From positions 87,512-138,399 of the forward strand of contig JAJDJP010000003.1 of the NCBI GenBank assembly GCA_030267215.1: a stretch of DNA of 50,888 nt, given 5' to 3'. The DNA comes from Ruminococcaceae bacterium OttesenSCG-928-A16 (GTDB taxonomy: Bacteria; Bacillota; Clostridia; Oscillospirales; Ruminococcaceae). A model generated the notes under the pieces. That model searched no databases and was not told the origin of the DNA. It was given only the letters and a program-made list of their open reading frames with translations. Positions 7,304 through 15,563 of this stretch are shown here, one piece after another; positions within the stretch are counted from its first letter, which is position 1, and each line of letters opens with the position of its first letter. The position numbers and the translations under genes are program-made.

Positions 7304-8593
7304 ATGAAAAAACTAGTTAGTTTGTTACTTGGCGCAACACTAATGGTTGGGGTTTTGGCAGCGTGTGGAAGCACACCTTCCAGCGCTCCGGCCGGCTCTA
7401 CCGCATCGGCAAAAACCAGCACCCCGGCAAGTGGAGACAAAGTAACCGTACGCATGACATACTGGAATAGCGAAGAAACCATGGCCGATTTGCTTGCCTA
7501 TTTAGAAACCGCTGTGCCAGATGTGAAAGTGGAATACCAATTTATTGACAATACCAACTATGCAACAATTGTAGACACCCAACTGGCAGCCGGCGAAGGC
7601 CCGGATATTATTGTAGAAGCGGCCAACTCGGCTTTAAAGCATGCACGCTTAGGCTATTTAGAAGATGTTACCGTATTGTCTGAAAAGTTTTCGGATGCAG
7701 GCAACGCAATATTTACCTACGAGGGCAGTGTGTATGCGCTGCCCGGGGTAAGCTGGTTTGAAGGCATTTGGTATAACAAAGATTTGTTTACAGAAAACAA
7801 TATTGAACTGCCCAAAACATTTGACGAATATATTGCAGTGTGCAAAAAATTCGAAGGTATTGGCATTAAGCCTTTGGCAGCGGGCCTTAAATCTTGGGAG
7901 CCAATGCTAAAAAACTCGATGGCGTTTGTAACGGCCGAGTACCTTACTGCCCCGGAAGGCAAAGGCTTTGGCGAAAAATACCGCAATGGAGAAACAGCGC
8001 TTAACGGCACATGGAACACCTACATCGAGAAATGGTCGGAGATGATTACCGAAGGGGTTTACACCCAAGATATGACCGGCATTGACCATGAGCAAGCAAT
8101 GGAAGAATTTACCTCGGGTAAAGCGGCCATGTTCTGCTCTGGCCCATGGGATTTGGAAGCAATTTTGGCCAAAAACCCAGATTTGAACCTGGACATGATG
8201 CCTTTTTATGGCACACAGCCTAGTGATGGCTGGATGATTGGTGGCCCAGGCGGCGGTTTTGCTGTAAACGCTAATTCTAAAGAAAAAGAAGCCGCAATGA
8301 AAGTGTTGGAGGCAATTGCAACCCCCGAAGCCCAAAAAGCTTTGGTTGCCAACAACGAAGGTGGTTCCTCGTATTTGGTAGGGCTGGATACCGGCCTGCC
8401 CCAATATTACAACGGTGTAGAAACCACTATTAAAGCCGGTAATATTTTCTGCCCCTGGGACGAATGGGGCGCGGCAGGCGGCGCACATCAAGATTATGGT
8501 GTAGAGTTTCAAAAATATTTGATGGGCGAGCAGGATATTGCAACAACACTTGCTAATGTGGATGTTGTAGTGGAAGAACTACTGGCCAAATAG
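7304..8593 (+). CDS. Sugar ABC transporter substrate-binding lipoprotein
   Basis: 429-residue extracellular solute-binding protein of family 1 (MalE/UgpB-like). A signal peptide ends in the lipobox LAAC with the lipidated Cys21, followed by an Ala/Ser/Thr-rich linker. The mature domain shows typical family segments (DIIVEAANSALKHARLGYLEDVT, GVSWFEGIWYNKDLF, FTSGKAAMFCSGPWDLEAI). The ATG at 7304 follows AAGGAGG with 6-7 bases of spacing; longer in-frame starts upstream lack a site and would bury the signal peptide. A hairpin follows the gene and then the two permeases. The substrate is presumably the glucoside degraded by the GH65 phosphorylase. Confidence 0.93.
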   Translation: MKKLVSLLLGATLMVGVLAACGSTPSSAPAGSTASAKTSTPASGDKVTVRMTYWNSEETMADLLAYLETAVPDVKVEYQFIDNTNYATIVDTQLAAGEGPDIIVEAANSALKHARLGYLEDVTVLSEKFSDAGNAIFTYEGSVYALPGVSWFEGIWYNKDLFTENNIELPKTFDEYIAVCKKFEGIGIKPLAAGLKSWEPMLKNSMAFVTAEYLTAPEGKGFGEKYRNGETALNGTWNTYIEKWSEMITEGVYTQDMTGIDHEQAMEEFTSGKAAMFCSGPWDLEAILAKNPDLNLDMMPFYGTQPSDGWMIGGPGGGFAVNANSKEKEAAMKVLEAIATPEAQKALVANNEGGSSYLVGLDTGLPQYYNGVETTIKAGNIFCPWDEWGAAGGAHQDYGVEFQKYLMGEQDIATTLANVDVVVEELLAK

Positions 8594-8607
8594 GCCTATC
8601 TATACCC

Positions 8608-8641
8608 AAGGCCTCAAACTTGTAATAAGGTTTGGGGCCTT
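8608..8641 (+). terminator. Intra-operon hairpin between binding protein and permease genes
   Basis: AAGGCCTCAAAC (8608-8619) pairs with GTTTGGGGCCTT (8630-8641) through 12 bp including one G-U. Only a short T-run follows, so it is probably an attenuating stem or a 3'-end stabiliser. Confidence 0.6.
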
Positions 8642-8680
8642 TACTAACGGTTGCCGTTACCCTTTATGCAGGAGGCCCTT

Positions 8681-9580
8681 ATGAAGAAAACACGCAAATT
8701 TTATCCGGGAACATTGGGTAAATATTTTTTACTATTTATTTTGCCAGCCTTGGTTATTTATTTAATATTTAGCATTTTGCCCTTTGTTTTCACTTTTTTT
8801 TATAGCTTTACCAATTATACCGACATGAACCCTACCAACCTTAATTTTGTTGGGTTTACAAATTATATTAAGGTTTTTAATACCCCCATCATGCGCAAGG
8901 CAATCCTTAACTCTGTTATTTATGCCTTTGTTATGACAGGCATGCAAACCCTGCTGGGCTTGCCGTTGGCGGTAATACTAGATAAAAAATTAAAAACACG
9001 GAATGTGATGCGGGCCGTTTTCTTTTTCCCGGCTGTATTTAGCGCGCTAATTGTGGGCTATTTATGGAGCTATATCATGTCCTCGTCGGACTATGGCCTG
9101 ATTAATAATTTGCTGCACCAGTTAGGGCTTGGCACCGTAAACTTTTTTGGCCCTAAAAACGCGCTATTCTCTGTTTTAATTTCTCAAATTTGGCAGTGGA
9201 CAGGCTGGGGCATGGTTATATTTTTAGCCAACCTGCAAAGCATACCCAAAGATTTGTACGAGGCGGCAGAAATTGATGGCGCAGGTGGCCTAAAACGCTT
9301 TTTTAAGGTGACGCTGCCCCTTATGGCGCCATCGGTGAAAATTGTGGTAATTACCGGCCTTGTGGGCGGTATGAAGGTTTTCGATATTATTTATTCGATG
9401 ACAAAGGGTGGCCCTGGCGACGCCACCGAAACGGTGATGACAGTAATGATGCGCCAGGGTGTATCAAAAGGCTTTTATAGCACAGGCGCGGCGTTTGGCG
9501 TTATCTTTTTTATAGTGGTTATGCTTATTAGCACGCTAATTACCAAGCTTATGGGGAAATGGAGTGAGGCGATTTCATGA
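8681..9580 (+). CDS. Sugar ABC transporter permease, MalF/UgpA type
   Basis: 299-residue inner-membrane permease with six hydrophobic segments. The cytoplasmic EAA loop is seen as EAAEIDGAGGLKRFFKVTLP, the contact site for the transporter ATPase. The ATG at 8681 follows AGGAGG by five bases; an earlier in-frame Met at 8651 has no site. The stop overlaps the ATG of the next permease (ATGA). No ATPase gene is in the cluster, as is usual in Firmicutes, where a shared MsmX-type ATPase serves several sugar transporters. Confidence 0.93.
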   Translation: MKKTRKFYPGTLGKYFLLFILPALVIYLIFSILPFVFTFFYSFTNYTDMNPTNLNFVGFTNYIKVFNTPIMRKAILNSVIYAFVMTGMQTLLGLPLAVILDKKLKTRNVMRAVFFFPAVFSALIVGYLWSYIMSSSDYGLINNLLHQLGLGTVNFFGPKNALFSVLISQIWQWTGWGMVIFLANLQSIPKDLYEAAEIDGAGGLKRFFKVTLPLMAPSVKIVVITGLVGGMKVFDIIYSMTKGGPGDATETVMTVMMRQGVSKGFYSTGAAFGVIFFIVVMLISTLITKLMGKWSEAIS

Positions 9581-10428
9581 AAACGAAAACTTTGGGTAAA
9601 AACAGAAACCGTCGCTCTTTGGTTATCACCGAAAGTATTATGATTTTGGTGGCGCTCATCTGGTTTGTTCCGGTGTATTACTTAATTGTTACCACCCTTA
9701 AAACACCGCAAGATGCAACCAATAACCCTTTGGGGCTGCCCAGCCCGTTTGTTTTTGGTAACTATGCCTATGCTTGGGAAAAGATGGAGTACCCCCGGGC
9801 TTTTTTTAACACGGCATTTATTACCGTGGCTTCGGTAGCGCTAATTATTATTTTGGGGGGCATGGCAGGCTATGCTATAGCACGCACAAAAACCAAGGCG
9901 GGTACCCGCATGTTTTTGCTGTTTATGGCGGGCCTGGTGGTTCCTTTTCAAATGAACATTATTAGCCTTTACAGCATTGTTAAAAATTTGGGGCTTATGA
10001 ATAGCCATCTGTCGGTTATTTTGGTAAACGTTGCGGTCAATCTTCCACAAGCGGTATTTTTGCTAAAGGAATTTATTGAATCCACCATTCCTTTAGAGCT
10101 GGAGGAAGCGGCTGAGATAGATGGGTGTTCGGTGCCTGGTAAATTCTTCCGCATTGTATTCCCTTTATTAAAACCAGTTATTGCCACGCTGGCTATTATT
10201 ACCACCCTGAATGTGTGGAACGAATTTATGACCCCGCTGCTGTTGCTGCAAACGCGGGATAAAGGTGTTATTTTGCAAGAGGTGTCGCGCAATATAGGCC
10301 AGTTTTCTACCGATTGGACGGCGATGTTCCCCATGATGATGCTTGGTGTGGCACCGCTTATTATTTTTTACATCTTTATGCAAAAATACATCATATCTGG
10401 TGTGGCGGCGGGTGCGGTAAAGGGATAA
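9577..10428 (+). CDS. Sugar ABC transporter permease, MalG/UgpE type
   Basis: 283-residue permease and partner of the upstream protein, with about six TM helices and an EAA loop seen as LEEAAEIDGCSVPGKFFRIVFP. The C-terminus IISGVAAGAVKG is typical of the MalG/UgpE class. It overlaps the previous gene by four bases. The GH65 phosphorylase starts 34 bases later, so uptake and breakdown are in one transcript. Confidence 0.93.
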   Translation: MKTKTLGKNRNRRSLVITESIMILVALIWFVPVYYLIVTTLKTPQDATNNPLGLPSPFVFGNYAYAWEKMEYPRAFFNTAFITVASVALIIILGGMAGYAIARTKTKAGTRMFLLFMAGLVVPFQMNIISLYSIVKNLGLMNSHLSVILVNVAVNLPQAVFLLKEFIESTIPLELEEAAEIDGCSVPGKFFRIVFPLLKPVIATLAIITTLNVWNEFMTPLLLLQTRDKGVILQEVSRNIGQFSTDWTAMFPMMMLGVAPLIIFYIFMQKYIISGVAAGAVKG

Positions 10429-10462
10429 CAACACATTACACTAAAAACGAGGAATAAAACAA

Positions 10463-12793
10463 ATGAGCAAAACCGCAATATACCCCATTGAACCATGGAA
10501 TGTGACCGAAACAGAATTTAATAGAGAAACCAACTACCGCAACGAAACTACGTTTGCTCTTTCTAATGGGTATATTGGCACGCGTGGCACCCACCAAGAA
10601 GGATATGATTTTTCGGTAGATGAGGGGCTGGAAGGAAACTTTATTAATGGTTTTTATGAAAGCGAGCATATCCACTATGGCGAATGGAATTTTGGGTTCC
10701 CCGAGAATAGCCAAAGCTTATTAAACCTGCCAAATTGCAAAACCACACAAATATATATTGGGCAAGAACTGTTTGATTTGCGAACAGGAAAGGTGCAGCA
10801 GTATTGCCGTACCCTGGATATGCGCGGTGGCATAGTGAAAAAAAGTGTACAGTGGGTTTCGCCAAAAGGAAAAACCATGCAGGTAGAAACCGAAAGGCTT
10901 GTTAGCTTTGCGCACAAAAACCGCATGGCGCAGCGCCTTTTAATAACGCTGCCCAACCACGATGAAGAAATTCGTTTGGTGTCTGAGCTAGATGCCGATG
11001 TGGAGAACCATACCCGTAAAACAAACCCATTGGTAGACTATGGCCCTTACGGCCGTAAACTAACACCATTGCAAACCAGCGCAAAAGAAGATTGCCTGCT
11101 GTATAAAGGGCGCACAGCAAACAGTGGGCTGTTTATGGCTTGTGGCAGTGCGCATGCTTTAAGTTGCGGGGCAACAGTAAAACATTGTGCAGATGAACTG
11201 CAAGGCACCCTAGAGTATACCTTTAACCTTTCGGCAGGAAATACAGCAACTTTAGATAAGTTTATCGTGTATACCTCCAGCTTGGATATGGATGAACAGG
11301 CATTAGAAGATTTTGTTTTTGCAGAGCTTGCAGCGGCTAAGAATGACGGATATGAAGCGCACCGGGCAAGCCAAAAAGCATATATGCAGCAATTTTGGCA
11401 AACAGCCGATATACAAATTGAAGGGGATGACGCAGTGCAGCAGGGGCTGCGTTTTAACCTATTTCACATTATGCAGGCTGCCGGGCGCGATGGACAAACC
11501 GGGCTTGGGGCTAAAGGCCTTTCGGGAGAGGGGTATGAGGGGCACTATTTTTGGGATACCGAAATATATGTGCTACCTGTTTTTGTGCATACTTTTCCAG
11601 AAATTGCCAAAACACTGCTGGCTTATCGGTACGCAACGCTGGAAGAAGCCCGTGCCCGTGCCCGGGTATTGGGGCACGCTAAAGGGGCCTTGTACCCCTG
11701 GCGCACCATCAACGGGCAGGAGGCCTCTACCTATTTGCCGCTTGGCACAGCCCAATACCACATTAATGCCGATGTGGCCTACGCGTTTGACCAATATGTT
11801 ACGGTAACTGGCGACACCAACTTTTTGCAGGAGCAAGCAGCAGAAGTTTTGTGCGAAACTGCCCGCGTGTGGGCCGATGTTGGCACTTTTTCGAAAATAC
11901 GGGGCGGTAAATACTGCATTTGTGCGGTAACCGGCCCAGACGAATATACTGCATTTGTGGATAACAATTTTTACACTAACCTAATGGCACAACAAAATTT
12001 ATACGCAGCGGTGCGGGCCGTGCAATGGCTTTTTAAAAATGCCCCGGCTGCCTTGGCAGCATTGCAAAATAAAATTGGTTTAAAAACCGCAGAAGTAGAA
12101 CAATGGCAAAATGTGGCGGATAACATGTACCTGCCTTACGATGAAGAACATCAGGTTTTTTTGCAGGATGATGGGTTTTGGATGCGCAAGGAGTGGGATG
12201 ACTCGAAAATACCGCCCGAAAAGCGACATTTGCTATACGAAAATTATCACCCCCTGTTTATTTGGCGGCAAAGAATGGCCAAGCAAGCAGATTCTATTTT
12301 AGGCATGTATTTGCACAGCAGCCTTTTTAGCCAAGAAGAAATTGCCCGCAACTATGATTTTTACCAAAAGGTTACGCTGCACCACTCCTCTCTTTCCACC
12401 TGTATCTTTGGTATTTTGGCAAGCCAAATTGGCCGGCCCAACGAAGCGTATCAATATTTTATGGAATCGGCCCGGATGGATTTAGATGACTACCACAATA
12501 ATTTTTATGCGGGTATTCATGCTGCCAACATGGCCGGCACCTGGCAGGCCGTGGTAAACGGTTTTGCCGGCATGCGCACAAATGGAAAAAAATTGGAGTT
12601 TGCCCCCACCTTGCCAGCTAAATGGCAAGCCTACAGCTTTAAAATAAACTACCAAGGCAGCCAATTGGCGGTAAAGGTAACAGCCAAAGGGTGTAGTATA
12701 GCGCTAGAAACGGGCCCGGCAGTGCAGTTTACAGTAAACGGCACAAACTATAGCCTGCAAAAAAAGGGAGAAAGTATCCATGAAACAATATAA
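10463..12793 (+). CDS. Glycoside hydrolase family 65 disaccharide phosphorylase
   Basis: 776-residue cytoplasmic enzyme of GH65 (kojibiose, nigerose, trehalose and maltose phosphorylase group). These split an alpha-glucosidic bond with phosphate, giving beta-glucose 1-phosphate and a sugar. An N-terminal beta-sandwich (about 1-270) is followed by an (alpha/alpha)6 barrel with GYEGHYFWDTEI, ALYPWRTINGQEAS and GTAQYHINAD, and a short C-terminal beta domain. The general acid is Glu494 in VTGPDEYTAF. Length fits the family. The linkage specificity cannot be settled from motifs. It overlaps the HAD gene by 14 bases. Confidence 0.92.
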   Translation: MSKTAIYPIEPWNVTETEFNRETNYRNETTFALSNGYIGTRGTHQEGYDFSVDEGLEGNFINGFYESEHIHYGEWNFGFPENSQSLLNLPNCKTTQIYIGQELFDLRTGKVQQYCRTLDMRGGIVKKSVQWVSPKGKTMQVETERLVSFAHKNRMAQRLLITLPNHDEEIRLVSELDADVENHTRKTNPLVDYGPYGRKLTPLQTSAKEDCLLYKGRTANSGLFMACGSAHALSCGATVKHCADELQGTLEYTFNLSAGNTATLDKFIVYTSSLDMDEQALEDFVFAELAAAKNDGYEAHRASQKAYMQQFWQTADIQIEGDDAVQQGLRFNLFHIMQAAGRDGQTGLGAKGLSGEGYEGHYFWDTEIYVLPVFVHTFPEIAKTLLAYRYATLEEARARARVLGHAKGALYPWRTINGQEASTYLPLGTAQYHINADVAYAFDQYVTVTGDTNFLQEQAAEVLCETARVWADVGTFSKIRGGKYCICAVTGPDEYTAFVDNNFYTNLMAQQNLYAAVRAVQWLFKNAPAALAALQNKIGLKTAEVEQWQNVADNMYLPYDEEHQVFLQDDGFWMRKEWDDSKIPPEKRHLLYENYHPLFIWRQRMAKQADSILGMYLHSSLFSQEEIARNYDFYQKVTLHHSSLSTCIFGILASQIGRPNEAYQYFMESARMDLDDYHNNFYAGIHAANMAGTWQAVVNGFAGMRTNGKKLEFAPTLPAKWQAYSFKINYQGSQLAVKVTAKGCSIALETGPAVQFTVNGTNYSLQKKGESIHETI

Positions 12794-13646
12794 AGCCATT
12801 TTTTTTGATTGGGACGGAACGGCGGTATTGTCACGCAAGGCCCCTGTAGAAGAGGCTGTTTTGCCAATGAAAAAATTGCTGCAAAAGGGTGTTCCGCTTG
12901 CCATTATTAGCGGCACCACCTACGAAAATATTGCTGGCGGCAAACTGGAAAGCTATTTTACAGCGCAGGAACTTAAAAGCCTGTTTTTGGGTTTGGGGCG
13001 TGGTGCGTATAATTACCGTTTTAATGCAGAGGGGAAACCCGCTGTATATCAAAACCATATCCCCAAAAAAGAGGTGCTGCTGGCGATACACGACGTATGC
13101 TACGAGATGCACAAGCAGCTTTTGAAGGAATATGGAATGCAGACCGACATCGTTTTTTCTCGCCCCGGCTATTGCAAAATTGATTTGATGGTAGAGGTTG
13201 ACCGTGGTGAAAATTTATTTTTGCAGCAGAACGAGCTGCAAACATTGAATAACTACTTTGAAAAACATGGTTACCACGGCAAGCTTGAACAGTTGATGCA
13301 ACTGGGGGCAGAACTTGGGCAAAAAAAAGGAGTACCCCTTAAAATTACCAGCGATGCCAAGTATTTGGAAGTGGGTACCACCGACAAAAGCGACAATGTG
13401 GATGGAATTTTATCTACGCTGGAGCAAGAACAGGGTATCGCACCGCAAGATTGCTGCTATTGGGGAGATGAGTATTTAGGCCTGGGGCAGGGGCTTTTTG
13501 GCAGTGACAGCTTTATGATGACCAAGAAAACCCTGCCGGGAGACTTTTTTGATGTGTCGGAAACAGAAGGGGAACGCCCTGCAAAAGTGCAGCATCTAGG
13601 CGGCGGCGTGGATAGGTTTTTGGACTTTTTGCACCAACAATGCTAG
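12780..13646 (+). CDS. HAD-superfamily hydrolase
   Basis: 288-residue HAD protein. Motif I is DWDGT with nucleophile Asp10 and acid/base Asp12, motif II is ISGTT near residue 45, and motif IV is the acidic GDEY near residue 225. The large insert between motifs II and III and the spacing are more like a C2-capped (Cof/HAD-IIB-like) phosphatase than the compact C1-capped beta-phosphoglucomutase that usually accompanies GH65 enzymes. It overlaps the end of the phosphorylase gene by 14 bases, which implies a linked function. It may handle the sugar phosphate made by GH65 or a downstream phosphate ester. Whether it is a mutase or phosphatase is open. Confidence 0.8.
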   Translation: MKQYKAIFFDWDGTAVLSRKAPVEEAVLPMKKLLQKGVPLAIISGTTYENIAGGKLESYFTAQELKSLFLGLGRGAYNYRFNAEGKPAVYQNHIPKKEVLLAIHDVCYEMHKQLLKEYGMQTDIVFSRPGYCKIDLMVEVDRGENLFLQQNELQTLNNYFEKHGYHGKLEQLMQLGAELGQKKGVPLKITSDAKYLEVGTTDKSDNVDGILSTLEQEQGIAPQDCCYWGDEYLGLGQGLFGSDSFMMTKKTLPGDFFDVSETEGERPAKVQHLGGGVDRFLDFLHQQC

Positions 13647-13661
13647 CGCGCATTGGTATAG

Positions 13662-13689
13662 TTGAACCAATTTAAAAGCGATATATAAT
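13662..13689 (+). promoter_or_regulatory. Candidate sigma-A promoter for the PIG-L gene
   Basis: TTGAAC at 13662-13667 and TATAAT at 13684-13689 are separated by 16 bp, about 110 bases upstream of the deacetylase ATG. The separate promoter would let that gene be expressed apart from the phosphorylase operon. Confidence 0.45.
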
Positions 13690-13801
13690 TTACGAGAATG
13701 TTTTTTGTTCAGCAAGGACGACAACGCGGCTGAGCGAAAAACAGGCGTAAAGATGTATTGATTTTGGGTTGGTTTGACTATAAATGTAGGGGGATAAAGG
13801 G

Positions 13802-15202
13802 ATGAATTTGCCGAATGGAACAGGTGGCAAGCCCACAACCGCATGTGAACCCAAGCCAGGCCCAAAAAACCGAACCATTATGGTACTGGCCCCTCACCCC
13901 GATGATGAGGTTATGATGACCGGCGGTGTGGTTAAAAGGGCAGTGGATGCGGGAGACAACGTGTATGTGCTGGTGGCAACATTGGGAGATTATGACGGTG
14001 TAGAAATGGGCCGAAAGCGAATGCAAGAAAGCATAGATGCAATGCATAAGTTAGGGCTTCCATTAGGTAGGTTGCTTTTTTTAAATTATGGCGATAATGG
14101 AGGTCTTGAGCAATATCTCCCGCAAAAATTTACCGACAGCATGCTGTACCGGTTGTATACGGCAAGCAGTCCAAAACAGGTGTTCACCTCTCGTGCAGGG
14201 CAAACCAAAACCTATAATGGCGCAATGCCTGCCTACCACTATAGGGTGTTTGGTACGCAGGCCAGTTACACCCGCCAAAACTTTTTGGGAGATTTGCAGC
14301 ATGCGATAAACGCCGCGCGGCCAGATGAAATATACACCACTTCGCGGTTTGATTTGCATGCAGACCATGCCATTCTGGGCATGTTTGCCGGGGAAGCCAT
14401 TATCAATATCCGCAAGCAGAACGCCGAATATTGCCCTACAGTGTATGAAGCGATTGTCCATTCCTGCGCAGGGGATGATAGGTGGCCGGAAAAGAATTTC
14501 GATTTTGTGGGCCTAGTGCCATTTACACAGCCCTTAAATTTGCAAACAGCCACAACGCTAGGCTGGGGTGAGCGCATAAGCTTTGTGGTGCCCACAGCCA
14601 TGCAGGTGGTTCCCTTTACAAAAAACTTAAAGGACAAGACGTTGCGGGTATATGCCTCTCAATACTCTGGTTATATAGGGGCTTTTGCCAAAAAAGAGGA
14701 AGTTTTTTGGGCAAGAAAATATAATAGCATTTCTTATTTTGCCACGGTTACCGCTTCTTCAGAAAAAAGCAACCGGTGTAGCGCACTAGACCAAAGCGCC
14801 ATTAAAGCCATCGATGGTATACGGGACGGCTATTCTACCTCTTTGTCAAAGCTGGGCATAACTTCCCATAATCGTTTCCCCTTTGCCGAGTGGGCAACAG
14901 ATGGTGAAAAAGAGGGTGCCTGGCTTCGGTTAGATTGGGAAGACACCTATCTTATTAGCCGGGTTGCGCTGTACGATAGACCAAATGAAAACGACCAAAT
15001 GATAAAAAGCAAGCTGTATTTTAGCAACGGAAGCCACGTAGAGGTGGGGCCGCTGCCAAGTAGCGGCAGTGTGTTGGTGGTTAATTTTGAAGCGCGTGAA
15101 GCAAACTGGATAAAGCTTATGGTGGAGGAAGTGTCGGGCACGACCACTTGCGTTGGCCTTGCTGAAATTGAGGTGTTTGGCACAAAGCTGGCAGCTAATT
15201 AA
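13802..15202 (+). CDS. PIG-L/LmbE-family deacetylase with C-terminal discoidin-like domain
   Basis: 466-residue protein. The N-terminal domain (about 20-270) has the zinc-binding HPDDE motif (residues 31-35) and a later HADH histidine pair, as in N-acetylglucosaminyl-PI and related N-deacetylases. Residues about 300-466 look like an F5/8 type C (discoidin, CBM32-like) jelly roll, with AIDGIRDGY, WLRLDWEDTYLISRVALYDRP and a terminal GLAEIEVFG strand. No signal peptide is visible, so the sugar-binding tail is odd for a cytosolic enzyme. The ATG at 13802 has a GGGGGATAAAGGG leader. It ends the rightward carbohydrate locus; the natural substrate is unknown. Confidence 0.85.
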   Translation: MNLPNGTGGKPTTACEPKPGPKNRTIMVLAPHPDDEVMMTGGVVKRAVDAGDNVYVLVATLGDYDGVEMGRKRMQESIDAMHKLGLPLGRLLFLNYGDNGGLEQYLPQKFTDSMLYRLYTASSPKQVFTSRAGQTKTYNGAMPAYHYRVFGTQASYTRQNFLGDLQHAINAARPDEIYTTSRFDLHADHAILGMFAGEAIINIRKQNAEYCPTVYEAIVHSCAGDDRWPEKNFDFVGLVPFTQPLNLQTATTLGWGERISFVVPTAMQVVPFTKNLKDKTLRVYASQYSGYIGAFAKKEEVFWARKYNSISYFATVTASSEKSNRCSALDQSAIKAIDGIRDGYSTSLSKLGITSHNRFPFAEWATDGEKEGAWLRLDWEDTYLISRVALYDRPNENDQMIKSKLYFSNGSHVEVGPLPSSGSVLVVNFEAREANWIKLMVEEVSGTTTCVGLAEIEVFGTKLAAN

Positions 15203-15360
15203 GGGGCATACAAGCCAAAGTAAGCAGAGAGTGTGACTGAAAACGGCATACTGGTAGAAGAGGCTTGTGCTGAAAGGTTGGTTGCTCTACAAAATATTTT
15301 TTACTGTGGTAAATAAGAACGTTATATACAGTATCCTTTTTACACATTTGCACGTACAAA

Positions 15361-15396
15361 CCCCCCCTTGAAACTTATACAAGTTTCAAGGGGGGG
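15361..15396. terminator. Perfect 16-bp hairpin, terminator-like
   Basis: CCCCCCCTTGAAACTT (15361-15376) and its exact complement (15381-15396) enclose a four-base loop. The inner CTTGAAACTT core resembles the hairpin at 37255-37281, which also lies just beyond a tRNA-Ser 3' remnant. Confidence 0.65.
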
Positions 15397-15400
15397 TGCA

Positions 15401-15433
15401 TGGCGGAGAGGGATTGACGCCACGTGTAGCCAC
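15401..15433 (-). repeat. Degenerate tRNA-Ser 3'-end remnant (att-like), copy A
   Basis: TGGCGGAGAGGG at 15401-15412 is the complement of the CCA-ending acceptor strand seen at 37291 and 38423. The following bases still resemble a T arm (GGATTGACGCCACGTG against GGATTCGAACCCACGTG at 37303) but can no longer fold correctly. No tRNA body follows. It is best read as the scar of an integration at a tRNA-Ser 3' end, bounding the accessory region to its right. Confidence 0.5.
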
Positions 15434-15563
15434 GTGGAAAATAGTAGGCAATAATTTGATCAGTGTGACGACGAACAAGATATTTTATATAAGCTGACCA
15501 AAATATTATTGTTCACAGCAGAAAAGCAATTTTCCGTCATGCACTGCATAGCGTAAATATCAG

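Larger units (their letters stand above)
15203..15563. other. Intergenic boundary between carbohydrate locus and AT-rich accessory region
   Basis: This 361-base gap holds no credible ORF. Its notable contents are a very strong hairpin at 15361-15396 and a tRNA 3'-end-like sequence at 15401-15433. Base composition falls in GC on the right side, which suggests an integration boundary. Confidence 0.6.

Noticed and set aside
11313-11836. Overlapping ORFs on both strands within the GH65 gene
   Set aside because: The GH65 frame has complete motifs through this region.
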